The notes: generated by a model not told the origin, from the letters alone. DNA of 64,000 nucleotides from an uncultured Polaribacter sp. (GCA_943846595.1 OX044355.1:1914199-1978198); one strand, 5' to 3'. Numbered from the stretch's first letter, positions 8,640-17,677 are shown. Program-made: numbers and translations.

Positions 8640-9789
8640 ATTTTCTTTTTAAATCGGTACCTGTATCATAAATCATTTGTTCGTTACTAGGAAATGTAAC
8701 GGAGGTTACTTTTAACAAACTCAAGAAAGAACGTTCTAAGGCTCTTTTATCTCCATCATAATTTGCGTATTGATGTTCAAAAACAAATTCGCTTTGTATT
8801 GGAAATACTTTAATCGTTTGTTTTGTTTGAAAATCTACATAGGTCACTTGTCCAGATACAATTGCAGATTTAAACTGTGTAAATTGATATAATTCACAAC
8901 GTACATTTACGAATTTATCAACTTTAATCTTGTTCCCCAAACTATCTTTCACTTGATTCCCATCTGTGTCCAATAAGTATTTATATCCGTCCTTTATTTG
9001 TTTTTCTTTTATAAGCTGCTTTTCTCTCACCTGCTCTGGAGAAACTTCAATTTTTCTTAAGTTTAAGGACAATCCAAAATCATATCTAATTTCAGTATCT
9101 CTTTTACTGTGATATACAGTCCATAAATCATTTAAGCCATAGGTGTCAAAATTCAACAAATCTTTTTCTAATTTTTTTGGAACTACTTGCGCTGTCTCGT
9201 TTTTCATTGAAACATAAACATAATCGATTCCCTTGGCATTCGCTTCTTGCATTAAAACGCGTGTATCTCTATAGTTTGGATTTATTTCTTCTATATATTT
9301 TAACTCCTCATATGCTTTTCGATAGTCGTATTTGTGATTCGAGGCAAATAATGCTTTTGCTTTAGAATACAGGTGATTTGATAGCTCCTTTTTTAATGTA
9401 ATAATCGCTTCATCATAATTCTTAAAGTCAAAACGTGCATTTGCCTTCTTTTTTGAAATTTTAAGAGGCAACAGAGGTTTGATTTTTTGTTGTCTTTCTT
9501 TTAAACGAAGGTATATATTGTAAATTCTTTCTAAATTTTCAGGATTTGCATCTTTCTTTAAAAAAGCAATTTCTTCTTGGTCTCTCTGAGATGCTTTGCC
9601 AAAGGCCTCTTCTAACATTAAAATATAAGGCTGAGTTTTCTTTTTCGATTTATTGCCATTTAAATTCCGAACAGCCAAACTAATGGCTTTGTCATAATTT
9701 CCTTTATGAATCGCTTCTTGTGTTTTCTTGATACTGTTACACGCTAAAAAGAAGAGGGTTAAAAATAAAATAAGTAGGTGTTTTTTCAT
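8602..9789 (-). CDS. Putative lipoprotein with TPR-like helical region
   Basis: The 395-aa product opens MKKHLLILFLTLFFLACNS, a signal peptide with a lipobox ending in Cys17, so it should be an exported lipoprotein. The following KTQEAIHKGNYDKAISLAVRNL is a TPR-like helix pair, and similar FDFKNYDEAIITLKKEL and HKYDYRKAYEELKYIEEI repeats occur around residues 115-175. The C-terminal half (about 210-390) is beta-rich with no family I can name. It lies between gcvT (convergent) and ychF (same strand) but is separated from ychF by a strong terminator, so it has its own transcript. Confidence 0.75.
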   Translation of the reverse strand: MKKHLLILFLTLFFLACNSIKKTQEAIHKGNYDKAISLAVRNLNGNKSKKKTQPYILMLEEAFGKASQRDQEEIAFLKKDANPENLERIYNIYLRLKERQQKIKPLLPLKISKKKANARFDFKNYDEAIITLKKELSNHLYSKAKALFASNHKYDYRKAYEELKYIEEINPNYRDTRVLMQEANAKGIDYVYVSMKNETAQVVPKKLEKDLLNFDTYGLNDLWTVYHSKRDTEIRYDFGLSLNLRKIEVSPEQVREKQLIKEKQIKDGYKYLLDTDGNQVKDSLGNKIKVDKFVNVRCELYQFTQFKSAIVSGQVTYVDFQTKQTIKVFPIQSEFVFEHQYANYDGDKRALERSFLSLLKVTSVTFPSNEQMIYDTGTDLKRKLKAIIARNKFQK

Positions 9790-9852
9790 GTTGTTAAATT
9801 TTCTGTTTTTCTAATCAATTAGAGTGCCAAATTACTTTTTTAATTTTAAAAC

Positions 9853-9880
9853 AAAAAAAAAACGCTAATAGCGTTTTTTT
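9853..9880. terminator. Bidirectional terminator after ychF
   Basis: Arms AAAAAAACGCT (9856-9866) and AGCGTTTTTTT (9870-9880) form a perfect 11-bp stem with a 3-base apex and T-tracts on both strands. It lies 23 bases past the ychF stop codon and before the start of the lipoprotein gene, so it should stop ychF transcription. Confidence 0.8.
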
Positions 9881-9903
9881 AATAGCACCTCTTTAGATAA
9901 GAC

Positions 9904-10995
9904 TTACACATTAAATCGAAAATGCATTACATCTCCGTCTTTAACAATGTATTCCTTCCCTTCTACTTTCATTTTCCCTGCTTCTTTTACTTTGGCTTCG
10001 CTACCAAAAGTTATATAATCTTCATAAGCAATTGTTTCTGCACGGATAAATCCTTTTTCAAAATCCGTATGAATGACACCTGCTGCTTGAGGGGCTGTTG
10101 CTCCAATTGGAATGGTCCAAGCCCTCACTTCTTTAACACCTGCCGTAAAATAAGTCTGTAAATTTAAAAGTTTGTATGCAGAGCGCACTAAACGCGAAAC
10201 ACCAGCTTCTTCTAGACCAATATCTGCTAGAAACATTTGTCTTTCTTCATAATCATCTAATTCTGTGATATCTGCTTCTGTACCTACTGCTAAAACAATT
10301 ACCTCTGCGTTTTCATCTTTCACCGCTTCACGAATTCTTTCTACATAATCATTCCCAGATACTGCTGAATTTTCATCAACATTACACACATACAATACTG
10401 GTTTCGAAGTTATGAATTGAAGCGGCTGTACATATTCCATTTCTTTTTCTGAGAATTCCAATGCTCTAACAGAAACACCTTTTAAGAGCGTTTCTTGAAT
10501 TTTCAATAAAACAACCAATTCGGTTTGTGCGTCTTTATTCCCAGTTTTAGCGGTTCTTTTTACACGCTCTAAGCGCTTCTCAACGGTTTCTAAATCTTTT
10601 AATTGCAATTCAATATCAATGGTTTCTTTGTCTCTAACAGGGTCAACAGAACTATCGACGTGAATAATGTTGTCATTATCGAAACAACGTACTACGTGTA
10701 GAATAGCGTCAGTTTCTCTAATATTGGCTAGGAACTGGTTTCCTAAACCTTCTCCTTTACTTGCTCCTTTTACCAAACCAGCAATGTCTACAATTTCTAC
10801 AGTGGCTGGCAACACTCGTTCTGGATTTACCAATTCTTCTAACTTTTCCAAACGGGCATCTGGGACATTTACAACACCAATATTGGGTTCAATGGTACAA
10901 AAAGGAAAGTTGGCACTTTGCGCTTTTGCATTCGACAAACAGTTAAATAAGGTTGATTTTCCTACATTTGGTAATCCTACAATTCCGGCTTTCAT
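9904..10995 (-). CDS. ychF: Redox-regulated ATPase YchF (Obg-family)
   Basis: YchF/OLA1 is a universal TRAFAC-class P-loop protein that hydrolyses ATP and associates with ribosomes and stress responses. The 363-aa length is typical. [21 protein letters not shown] holds the P-loop at the very N-terminus, [20 protein letters not shown] is the G3 region, and the family's non-canonical G4 is [10 protein letters not shown] coiled-coil insert (about 130-170) and the C-terminal TGS domain ([21 protein letters not shown] onwards) are present. It is transcribed from a TATATTTG promoter at 11016-11023. Confidence 0.97.
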   Translation of the reverse strand: MKAGIVGLPNVGKSTLFNCLSNAKAQSANFPFCTIEPNIGVVNVPDARLEKLEELVNPERVLPATVEIVDIAGLVKGASKGEGLGNQFLANIRETDAILHVVRCFDNDNIIHVDSSVDPVRDKETIDIELQLKDLETVEKRLERVKRTAKTGNKDAQTELVVLLKIQETLLKGVSVRALEFSEKEMEYVQPLQFITSKPVLYVCNVDENSAVSGNDYVERIREAVKDENAEVIVLAVGTEADITELDDYEERQMFLADIGLEEAGVSRLVRSAYKLLNLQTYFTAGVKEVRAWTIPIGATAPQAAGVIHTDFEKGFIRAETIAYEDYITFGSEAKVKEAGKMKVEGKEYIVKDGDVMHFRFNV

Positions 10996-11015
10996 CTCTA
11001 TAAATTTTGCGTGAG

Positions 11016-11023
11016 CAAATATA
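11016..11023 (-). promoter_or_regulatory. Candidate -7 promoter element for ychF
   Basis: The minus strand reads TATATTTG, a TAnnTTTG match, 20 bases before the ychF ATG. Transcription would begin near 11010, giving a leader of about 15 nt. Confidence 0.55.
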
Positions 11024-11120
11024 TAGGAAGTTTCATAAAATGAGGAATAAAATCAATAAAGAAAACAGGAATTCATATTTTTCTTTATCTTGGACATTAT
11101 TTTAAACTTTTTACTAATTC

Positions 11121-11243
11121 ATGGAGAAATTGACGGATAAATATCTTTGGAAATCACTTAAGGAAGGCGATCTAAATGCTTTTGCAGTGCTTTTTGAAAC
11201 CTATTATCCCTTACCAATTTTAATCAGACATCTTATGATGTAA
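11121..11243 (+). pseudogene. Truncated ECF sigma factor (N-terminal stub)
   Basis: A 40-codon ORF from ATG 11121 encodes an N-terminus containing LWKSLKEGDLNAFAVLFETY, which is the sigma-70 region 2 start of ECF sigma factors of the Bacteroidota (W-x-L-K-x-GD-x-x-AF-x-x-LF). After Tyr-Tyr-Pro-Leu the sequence departs from the family and stops at TAA 11241. The rest of region 2 and all of region 4 are missing, and a strong terminator follows at 11267. It looks like the remnant of a deleted sigma/anti-sigma pair of the kind that controls TonB-receptor loci. No FecR or SusCD gene is nearby. Confidence 0.6.
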
Positions 11244-11266
11244 GCATAAAATAAGTCTTTATAATG

Positions 11267-11300
11267 AAAACACCCAACACTTCATGTGTTGGGTGTTTTT
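11267..11300 (+). terminator. Strong intrinsic terminator
   Basis: AAAACACCCAACAC (11267-11280) pairs perfectly over 14 bp with GTGTTGGGTGTTTT (11286-11299) around a TTCAT loop and runs into T's. It lies 23 bases after the sigma-factor stub on the plus strand. Confidence 0.85.
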
Positions 11301-11334
11301 TATTGGAAGAAGTTTCAGTTAATTATGAAAATAA

Positions 11335-11362
11335 AAAAATCCTGAATTTCTTCAGGATTTTT
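11335..11362 (-). terminator. Terminator of the ferredoxin gene
   Basis: AAAAATCCTGAA (11335-11346) pairs with TTCAGGATTTTT (11351-11362) around a 4-base loop. It lies 25 bases beyond the ferredoxin stop on the minus strand; the A-tract gives a T-tail in that direction. It also faces the preceding terminator. Confidence 0.8.
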
Positions 11363-11387
11363 ATAATGATATTAGAAACAGTTCGTT

Positions 11388-11738
11388 TTATTTCGAATGC
11401 ATAAATTTTTGTTTTGCAAGCAATGCTTCTTTGGTTTCCACATGATCATCATCTGGCACACAACAATCAACAGGGCATACAGCAGCACATTGAGGCTCTT
11501 CATGAAAACCAACACATTCTGTACACTTGTCGGCTACAATATAATAGATCTCATCAGAAATAGGCTCCTGCGCTTCGTCTGCATTCATTGCTTTTCCATT
11601 GGGCAAAACAATGTTTCCTGTCAAATCAGTACCATCTGCATGTTTCCAATCATCGGCTCCCTCATAAATTGCTGTATTCGGGCATTCTGGCTCACATGCT
11701 CCACAGTTAATACATTCATCAGTAATTATAATTGCCAT
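11388..11738 (-). CDS. 4Fe-4S dicluster ferredoxin
   Basis: This small electron carrier has 116 residues. The first cluster motif [12 protein letters not shown] is at the N-terminus; the second, [22 protein letters not shown], is split by a longer spacer, as in ferredoxins of the FdxA/YfhL kind. The ATG at 11738 giving [13 protein letters not shown] is chosen, since the longer in-frame reading from 11801 would add an unlikely extension across the promoter. It is divergent from the acyl-CoA reductase gene with interlocking promoters, an arrangement that suggests shared control; the ferredoxin could supply electrons to metabolism nearby, but that is inference. Confidence 0.93.
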   Translation of the reverse strand: MAIIITDECINCGACEPECPNTAIYEGADDWKHADGTDLTGNIVLPNGKAMNADEAQEPISDEIYYIVADKCTECVGFHEEPQCAAVCPVDCCVPDDDHVETKEALLAKQKFMHSK

Positions 11739-11760
11739 CGTTTTTTTCTTTGAGTTTATG

Positions 11761-11782
11761 TAACTTTGCAATTGCAAAAATA
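11761..11782. promoter_or_regulatory. Interlocking divergent promoters of ferredoxin and acyl-CoA reductase
   Basis: The plus strand has TAACTTTG at 11761-11768 and the minus strand has TATTTTTG at 11775-11782. They face each other across the palindrome TTTGCAATTGCAAA (11765-11778). The minus promoter has TTTG at 11803-11806 at about the right -33 distance. The plus start would be near 11774 and the minus start near 11769, so the two initiation sites overlap and RNA polymerase could use only one at a time. Confidence 0.6.
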
Positions 11783-11811
11783 ACGCCAATAAAACAGACA
11801 ACCAAAATATA

Positions 11812-12873
11812 ATGGATCGTATTGAAAATAGAATAAATGCTTTTGTAAAATTAGGTGATTTTTTAAGTCAGTTTTCCAAAGAGGGCATCCAAAAAAAAGA
11901 AGCCGTTCTTTTAAATGAGCTGTTTTTTGACGGCTTTAAACATCAAATAAAAATTGCACAAGAACACAATTCTTGGTTTACGAAAGAGGCCATTTTAGAA
12001 GCGCTCTCCAGCTGGTCTAAGGCACTTACAGATAGTAATTTACATACATTTACCAAGGAATATAAATCCACCTCAACATCCTCCAAAAAAGTAGCAATTG
12101 TAATGGCAGGGAATATCCCCTTGGTCGGTTTTCATGATTTTTTGACGGTCTTAGTTGCTGGTCATACTGTTTTGGTAAAACAATCTTCAAACGACAAACA
12201 CTTATTACCGTTCTTGGCAAAGTATTTGGAACATATAGATCCCTATTTTAAAGATAAAATCACTTTTACAGAAGATAAATTAGCTGATTTTGATGCCGTA
12301 ATAGCCACTGGAAGCAACAATACTGCACGGTATTTTGAATATTATTTTAAAAACAAACCCAATATCATTCGAAAAAGCAGAAATTCTGTTGCTGTTTTAA
12401 CAGGAAGGGAATCGGATTTGGAATTAAAAAAGCTCTCTAATGATGTTTTTAACTACTTTGGTCTCGGTTGTAGAAGTGTATCCAAATTGTATGTTCCAAA
12501 AGGATATCATTTTGATGCTTTTTTTAATGGCATGTACAACCAAAGAGAGATTATCAACAATGCCAAATACGCCAACAATTATGACTATAACAAAGCCGTT
12601 TACTTAATGAGTGAATTTGATTTGTTAGAAAATGGTTTTTTGATGATTAAAGAAGATGAAAGCTACTCCTCTCCTATTGCGACTGTATTTTATGAATATT
12701 ATGAGGATGCAAGGCTCTTAAAAAATAAATTAGAAGCCGACAGTGATAAAATTCAATGTATTGTATCGAACGGGTTTATAGCAAATGAAATTGCTTTTGG
12801 TGAAACTCAGCAGCCACAATTATGGGATTATGCAGATGGAATTAATACCTTAGATTTTTTAGCTGGAATTTAA
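11812..12873 (+). CDS. Acyl-CoA reductase (LuxC-like)
   Basis: The 353-aa protein matches the LuxC/acyl-CoA reductase family, which reduces acyl groups to aldehydes with NADPH. Its middle contains the nucleotide-binding [21 protein letters not shown], and the nucleophile-bearing [15 protein letters not shown] (catalytic Cys near residue 223). No luxD, luxE or luciferase genes accompany it, so light production is not implied; flavobacteria commonly keep this gene next to serC. It is the first gene of a plus-strand run, 27 bases before serC. The physiological substrate is unknown. Confidence 0.8.
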   Translation: MDRIENRINAFVKLGDFLSQFSKEGIQKKEAVLLNELFFDGFKHQIKIAQEHNSWFTKEAILEALSSWSKALTDSNLHTFTKEYKSTSTSSKKVAIVMAGNIPLVGFHDFLTVLVAGHTVLVKQSSNDKHLLPFLAKYLEHIDPYFKDKITFTEDKLADFDAVIATGSNNTARYFEYYFKNKPNIIRKSRNSVAVLTGRESDLELKKLSNDVFNYFGLGCRSVSKLYVPKGYHFDAFFNGMYNQREIINNAKYANNYDYNKAVYLMSEFDLLENGFLMIKEDESYSSPIATVFYEYYEDARLLKNKLEADSDKIQCIVSNGFIANEIAFGETQQPQLWDYADGINTLDFLAGI

Positions 12874-12900
12874 AAAAGTGACACATTAAGAATTCAAAAA

Positions 12901-13965
12901 ATGAAAAAACATAATTTTAGCGCAGGACCTTGTATTCTGCCACAAGAAGTATTGCAGAAAGCATCGGAAGCCATCCTCAATTTTAATAATGATGATTTGT
13001 CTTTGATTGAAATTTCACACCGTAGTGCCTCTTTTGTAATCGTTATGGAAAAAGGAAGACAATTGGCATTGGAATTATTAGGCCTCGAAAACAAAGGCTA
13101 CAAAGCCTTGTTTTTACAAGGAGGAGCCAGTTTAGAATTTTTAATGGTTGCCTACAATTTACTAGAGAAAAAAGCAGCCTATTTAAATACCGGTACATGG
13201 GCAGACAAAGCCATTAAAGAAGCCAAGGCTTTCGGAGAAGTGGTTGAAGTGGGATCCTCCAAAGACAAAGGATTTTCCTACATTCCAAAAGAATATACCC
13301 TTCCTGAAGATATCGATTATTTTCACTGTACAAGTAACAATACCGTTGCAGGTACACAAATGAAAACATTTCCAAACACCAATGCACCCTTGGTTTGCGA
13401 CATGAGTTCAGATATCTTTTCACGTCAATTAGATTTTGAGAAATTCGATTTAATTTATGCGGGAGCGCAAAAAAATATGGGACCTGCCGGTGCTACTTTG
13501 ATCGTTATTAAGGAAGAAATTCTGGGAAAAGTAACCAGGCACATCCCATCAATGCTCAATTACCAAACCCACATTGACAAAGACAGTATGTTCAATACGC
13601 CTTCTGTTTTTGCCGTATATGTTGCTACATTAACTATGCAATGGTTGAAAGATTTAGGAGGTATTCCGTTTATAGAAACCGTAAATAATAAAAAAGCAGC
13701 ATTACTGTATGCAGAGATTGACCGAAATCCCTTGTTTGAAGGCATAGTCGCAAAAGAAGACCGAAGTACGATGAATGCTACATTTGTCTTGACAGACCCT
13801 TCATTAAAAGAAACCTTTGATACCCTATGGAAAGAAGCTGGAATCAATGGTTTAACTGGGCATCGAAGTGTTGGTGGCTATAGAGCAAGCATGTACAATG
13901 CACTACCACTATACAGCGTACAAGTATTGGTAAACACCATGCAAGCATTAGAAAAAAATAAATAA
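12901..13965 (+). CDS. serC: Phosphoserine aminotransferase
   Basis: SerC is a class-V PLP aminotransferase converting 3-phosphohydroxypyruvate and glutamate to phosphoserine; it also acts on the pyridoxine precursor. At 354 aa it has normal length. KHNFSAGPCILPQEVL is the family start, ISHRSASF and LFLQGGASLEF follow, and FDLIYAGAQKNMGPAG holds the PLP lysine near residue 193. The C-terminal GLTGHRSVGGYRASMYNA is the substrate-phosphate motif. It is 70 bases upstream of the serA-like gene, forming the serine pathway pair. Confidence 0.97.
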   Translation: MKKHNFSAGPCILPQEVLQKASEAILNFNNDDLSLIEISHRSASFVIVMEKGRQLALELLGLENKGYKALFLQGGASLEFLMVAYNLLEKKAAYLNTGTWADKAIKEAKAFGEVVEVGSSKDKGFSYIPKEYTLPEDIDYFHCTSNNTVAGTQMKTFPNTNAPLVCDMSSDIFSRQLDFEKFDLIYAGAQKNMGPAGATLIVIKEEILGKVTRHIPSMLNYQTHIDKDSMFNTPSVFAVYVATLTMQWLKDLGGIPFIETVNNKKAALLYAEIDRNPLFEGIVAKEDRSTMNATFVLTDPSLKETFDTLWKEAGINGLTGHRSVGGYRASMYNALPLYSVQVLVNTMQALEKNK

Positions 13966-14035
13966 TTAAGCAACTTAAAGAAATAATGCATCCATTATTT
14001 ACTTTTAAATTGTTCACCTTAGAAAGAATTTTAGC

Positions 14036-14986
14036 ATGAAAATATTAGCAAACGACGGAATTTCACAAAATGGAATGGACGCTTTAGAAGCTGCAGGCTT
14101 TGAAGTCCTCAACATAAAAGTGGCACAAAATCAATTAGAAAGCTATATCAATGATAACGGTATTGATGCTGTTTTGGTTAGAAGTGCAACCGAAATCCGT
14201 CAAGAATTATTGGAAGCCTGTCCAGGTATTAAATTAATTGGACGCGGAGGAGTTGGTATGGACAATATCGATGTGCAGTATGCAGAAGATCAAGGGATTC
14301 ATGTCATCAATACTCCTGAAGCCTCTTCAGTTGCAGTAGCAGAATTGGTCTTTGCACACTTATTTGGATTGGCTCGTTTTCTTCACCAAGCAAACAGAGA
14401 AATGCCATTAGAGGGAGATACCCGTTTCAATGATTTGAAAAAAATGTATGCCTCGGGGATTGAGTTACGAGGCAAAACACTTGGACTTATTGGTTTTGGA
14501 CGTATTGGTCAAGAAACGGCAAAAATTGCTTTAGGCATAGGTATGAACGTAATTGCTACCGATATTTTTATTCAAAAAGCCACCATTACATTGGACTTTT
14601 TCAATGGGCAGAAAGTGAATTTCAACATCGACACAGTCTCTAAAGAGGAAGTATTTAAAGAAGCTGATTTTATCTCAATTCATACGCCAAGCACTGAAAA
14701 TTATTTAATTGACCAAAAAGAAATCCAACAAATGAAACCCGGTGTTGGAATCATAAATACCGCTAGAGGTGGTGTTCTCAATGAAGTTGCCCTAGTTAAT
14801 GCCATTGAAGATGGAAAAGTATTGTTTGCTGGATTGGATGTTTTTGAAAAAGAACCAACTCCAGAAGTGCAACTATTAATGAATCCAGAACTTTCTTTAA
14901 CTCCACATACTGGGGCAGCGACCAAAGAGGCACAAGACAGAATTGGTACAGAGTTAGCGAGTCAGATTATAACGCTATTGCGTTAA
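14036..14986 (+). CDS. serA: D-2-hydroxyacid dehydrogenase, likely 3-phosphoglycerate dehydrogenase
   Basis: The 316-aa protein has the substrate-binding half, NAD-binding GLIGFGRIGQETAK (about 144-158), and the catalytic Arg-Glu-His set in NTARGGVLNE, GLDVFEKEPTPE and LTPHTGAAT. IGRGGVGMDNIDV is typical of phosphoglycerate dehydrogenase. It ends without an ACT or other C-terminal regulatory domain, so it is the short form, which should be less sensitive to serine. Immediate linkage to serC supports the SerA role; another 2-hydroxyacid substrate cannot be excluded. It is 13 bases upstream of the YggS-like gene. Confidence 0.88.
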   Translation: MKILANDGISQNGMDALEAAGFEVLNIKVAQNQLESYINDNGIDAVLVRSATEIRQELLEACPGIKLIGRGGVGMDNIDVQYAEDQGIHVINTPEASSVAVAELVFAHLFGLARFLHQANREMPLEGDTRFNDLKKMYASGIELRGKTLGLIGFGRIGQETAKIALGIGMNVIATDIFIQKATITLDFFNGQKVNFNIDTVSKEEVFKEADFISIHTPSTENYLIDQKEIQQMKPGVGIINTARGGVLNEVALVNAIEDGKVLFAGLDVFEKEPTPEVQLLMNPELSLTPHTGAATKEAQDRIGTELASQIITLLR

Positions 14987-14999
14987 GCAACAAAAGAAA

Positions 15000-15671
15000 A
15001 TGATTAAAGACAATTTACAGAAAATAAAAGCATCCATTTCAGAAGACGTAGCCCTAGTAGCTGTTTCAAAAACAAAACCCATTGCAGACTTACAGGAAGC
15101 CTATGATGCTGGGCAACGCATTTTTGGAGAGAATAAAATCCAAGAAATGGCAGAAAAATTTGATGACCTACCCAAAGACATTGAATGGCATATGATTGGT
15201 CATTTACAGCGAAATAAGGTGAAATATATGGCCCATTTTGTGGATTTAATTCATGGCGTAGATTCCTTTAAAACCTTAAAAGAGATTGACAAACAAGCAA
15301 AAAAACACAATCGTGTAATTCACTGTTTGTTACAAGCAAAAATAGCCAAAGAAGATTCTAAATTTGGATTGTCTTTTGATGCCATTGAAGAAATTATTAC
15401 TTCAGAAGAATTGGCAGCATTGCAGAATATTTCCATTGTTGGATTAATGGGGATGGCCACATTTACTGACAATCAAGAACAATTGGAAGCAGAATTTAAA
15501 TCCTTAAAGCTATTCTTTGACCATCAAAAGGTAAAAACGCTTCGATCCAATTGCGCACTGAAAATACTCTCAATGGGGATGAGTGGAGACTATCCGTTGG
15601 CAATTAAAAACGGAAGTAATATGATACGGGTTGGGAGTGCCATATTTGGTAGTCGCAATTACATTGCCTAA
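15000..15671 (+). CDS. YggS-family PLP homeostasis protein
   Basis: The YggS/PLPBP family (COG0325) binds pyridoxal phosphate as a single alanine-racemase-like barrel without known enzyme activity and buffers free PLP. The 223-aa protein has ALVAVSKTKPIADLQEAYDAG, whose Lys is the PLP ligand, plus FGENKIQE, EWHMIGHLQRNKVKY, SKFGLS and the C-terminal LSMGMSGDYPLAIKNGSNMIRVGSAIFG. It follows two amino-acid enzymes, one of which (SerC) is PLP-dependent. It lies 13 bases after serA. Confidence 0.93.
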   Translation: MIKDNLQKIKASISEDVALVAVSKTKPIADLQEAYDAGQRIFGENKIQEMAEKFDDLPKDIEWHMIGHLQRNKVKYMAHFVDLIHGVDSFKTLKEIDKQAKKHNRVIHCLLQAKIAKEDSKFGLSFDAIEEIITSEELAALQNISIVGLMGMATFTDNQEQLEAEFKSLKLFFDHQKVKTLRSNCALKILSMGMSGDYPLAIKNGSNMIRVGSAIFGSRNYIA

Positions 15672-15694
15672 ATTTATCATTAAAGAAAAGAAAT

Positions 15695-16804
15695 TTGTAC
15701 GCAATTTTAGATATTGAAACTACCGGAGGAAAATTTAATGAAGAAGGCATTACAGAAATTGCCATTTATAAATTTGACGGTCAAAATACTGTAGACCAAT
15801 TTATAAGTTTGGTAAACCCTGAAAAAGAAATTCAAGAATTTGTTGTAAAACTAACAGGTATCAATAGTAAGATGTTGCGAAATGCTCCCAAATTTTATGA
15901 GGTCGCAAAGCGAATTGTAGAAATTACAAAAAATTGTATTCTCGTTGCGCACAATACCGCATTTGATTATCGCATTTTGCGTACTGAATTTTCTAGACTG
16001 GGATTTGAGTTTGACAGAGACACCTTGTGTACGGTTGAATTGAGCAAAAAACTTATTGTAGACCAACCGTCCTACAGTTTAGGAAAGTTGGTGAAATCGC
16101 TCGGAATTCCGATTACAGACAGACACAGAGCAAATGGAGATGCTTTGGCCACCGTTCAGTTGTTTAAGTTGTTACTTCAGAAAGATGTGCATAAAGACAT
16201 CTTGCAAAACACCATTAATTACTTTGACAAAAGAACAGAAAAAGAAAAGTTTCAATTCATCTTGGAAGGTTTACCTACTGCACAAGGACTTTTTTATGTG
16301 CACAATGAAAAGGGAACCATCATCTACATTGGAAAAGGAAAAAATATAAAAGCAGCAGTAAATCAATTATTTACAAAAGAAGGCAAAAGAGCGGTAAAAA
16401 TTCAAGAAAGAACCGCCTCTGTTAGCTTTGAAAAAACTGGAAATGATTTGTTTACAAAATTAAAATACCAGATAGAATTGGCGGCATTGGCCCCAAAATT
16501 CAACTTTAAGAAACACGTTAAACGCAGCAATGATCATTTTAATAATAACGATTTTTTAATTATTGAAAAAGGGCGTGAAGTGGGAGAAAACGCTATTATT
16601 TTAGTGGAAGGAAATGCATTGTATGGCTACGGATATACCAATCTAGCCTTCCAAGAAAATAAAATTGATGTCCTAAAAAAGGTACTAACACCTTTTGAAA
16701 ATAAAGAAATTTCAAAAACAATTATAAAAAACTACCTCAAAAAAAATAATGTCCAAAAAATAATCCGCTTGTCGCCATCATCATCTCTCAAAATAAATTT
16801 TTGA
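15695..16804 (+). CDS. Exonuclease (DnaQ-like) fused to GIY-YIG domain
   Basis: The 369-aa protein starts with TTG at 15695: TTG-TAC-GCA gives MYAILDIETTGG, which fits the family start, and no ATG is available nearby. The N-terminal DEDDh exonuclease shows DIETTG, AHNTAFDYRIL and HRANGDALATVQLF (about residues 1-160). The second part, from about residue 190, has GLFYVHNEKGTIIYIGKGKN, a GIY-YIG core as at the N-terminus of UvrC. The pairing is seen in several Bacteroidota and suggests a DNA repair or processing role; the substrate is unknown. It is 23 bases after yggS. Confidence 0.85.
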   Translation: MYAILDIETTGGKFNEEGITEIAIYKFDGQNTVDQFISLVNPEKEIQEFVVKLTGINSKMLRNAPKFYEVAKRIVEITKNCILVAHNTAFDYRILRTEFSRLGFEFDRDTLCTVELSKKLIVDQPSYSLGKLVKSLGIPITDRHRANGDALATVQLFKLLLQKDVHKDILQNTINYFDKRTEKEKFQFILEGLPTAQGLFYVHNEKGTIIYIGKGKNIKAAVNQLFTKEGKRAVKIQERTASVSFEKTGNDLFTKLKYQIELAALAPKFNFKKHVKRSNDHFNNNDFLIIEKGREVGENAIILVEGNALYGYGYTNLAFQENKIDVLKKVLTPFENKEISKTIIKNYLKKNNVQKIIRLSPSSSLKINF

Positions 16805-16849
16805 CAAAAATAACATAACTTCGTTACTTTAAACACACAAATAAAACAC

Positions 16850-17677
16850 TTGAACACTAGAATAAAAAAAACAACTTGGAAACAGCGCCTTCATGAAATT
16901 ATTTATGAAGCAGATACCAAAGGTGGGAAACTCTTCGATGTCATTCTTTTAATTGCCATTATTGCAAGTATCCTGCTCGTAATGTTGGAGAGTATTGAAA
17001 GTTTCGATGCCAAATACCATACCTTTTTAGACATTTCTGAGTGGGTCATTACATTGCTTTTCTCTTTGGAATATATCTTGCGCTTGATTTCAATAAAAAA
17101 ACCTTTCAAATATATTTTCAGCTTTTATGGTATTGTCGATTTGCTCTCGACCATCCCCAAATACCTCTCTTTTATTTTTGTAGGTTCACATCATTTGGCC
17201 GCATTAAGAGCATTGCGGCTATTAAGAGTTTTTAGGATCTTAAAACTTACACGCTATGTAGGTGCTTCCAATACCTTGTTGGTTGCCCTAAGATCTAGCA
17301 GAGCCAAAATTGCAGTTTTTTTATTTTTCGTAGTCATCGTTTGTATTATTTTGGGAACCATTATGTACATGATCGAAGGAGAAGAAAATGGATTTACGAG
17401 TATCCCCAGAAGTGTCTATTGGGCAATTGTAACCCTTACAACTGTGGGTTTTGGAGACATTGCTCCGCAAACACCCCTTGGGCAATTCATCGCAAGTATC
17501 ATTATGATTTTAGGATATGGAATTATTGCTATTCCCACCGGGATTGTGAGTTCTGAAATTTCTAAAAACACCAACAAAATCGACAGCAATACACAGTCCT
17601 GTCCAAGTTGTTTGAAAGATACACATAAAGACAATGCAAAATTTTGTGATCACTGCGGAAGTATACTCAACGAATGA
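16850..17677 (+). CDS. Voltage-gated potassium channel with C-terminal zinc ribbon
   Basis: This inner-membrane ion channel has 275 aa and starts at a TTG (16850). Four voltage-sensor segments span about residues 20-145; S4 reads RALRLLRVFRILKLTRY with Arg/Lys every third position. S5 and S6 flank the pore filter TLTTVGFGDIAP (TVGFGD). After S6 there is no RCK domain; instead the tail has CPSC and CDHC pairs, a zinc ribbon (about 244-270). The stop overlaps the miaA start by four bases (ATGA), so the genes are translationally coupled. Confidence 0.9.
   Translation: MNTRIKKTTWKQRLHEIIYEADTKGGKLFDVILLIAIIASILLVMLESIESFDAKYHTFLDISEWVITLLFSLEYILRLISIKKPFKYIFSFYGIVDLLSTIPKYLSFIFVGSHHLAALRALRLLRVFRILKLTRYVGASNTLLVALRSSRAKIAVFLFFVVIVCIILGTIMYMIEGEENGFTSIPRSVYWAIVTLTTVGFGDIAPQTPLGQFIASIIMILGYGIIAIPTGIVSSEISKNTNKIDSNTQSCPSCLKDTHKDNAKFCDHCGSILNE

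Noticed and set aside
11739-11801. Longer ferredoxin N-terminus
   Set aside because: It would run through the divergent promoter; ferredoxins of this type start at [13 protein letters not shown].
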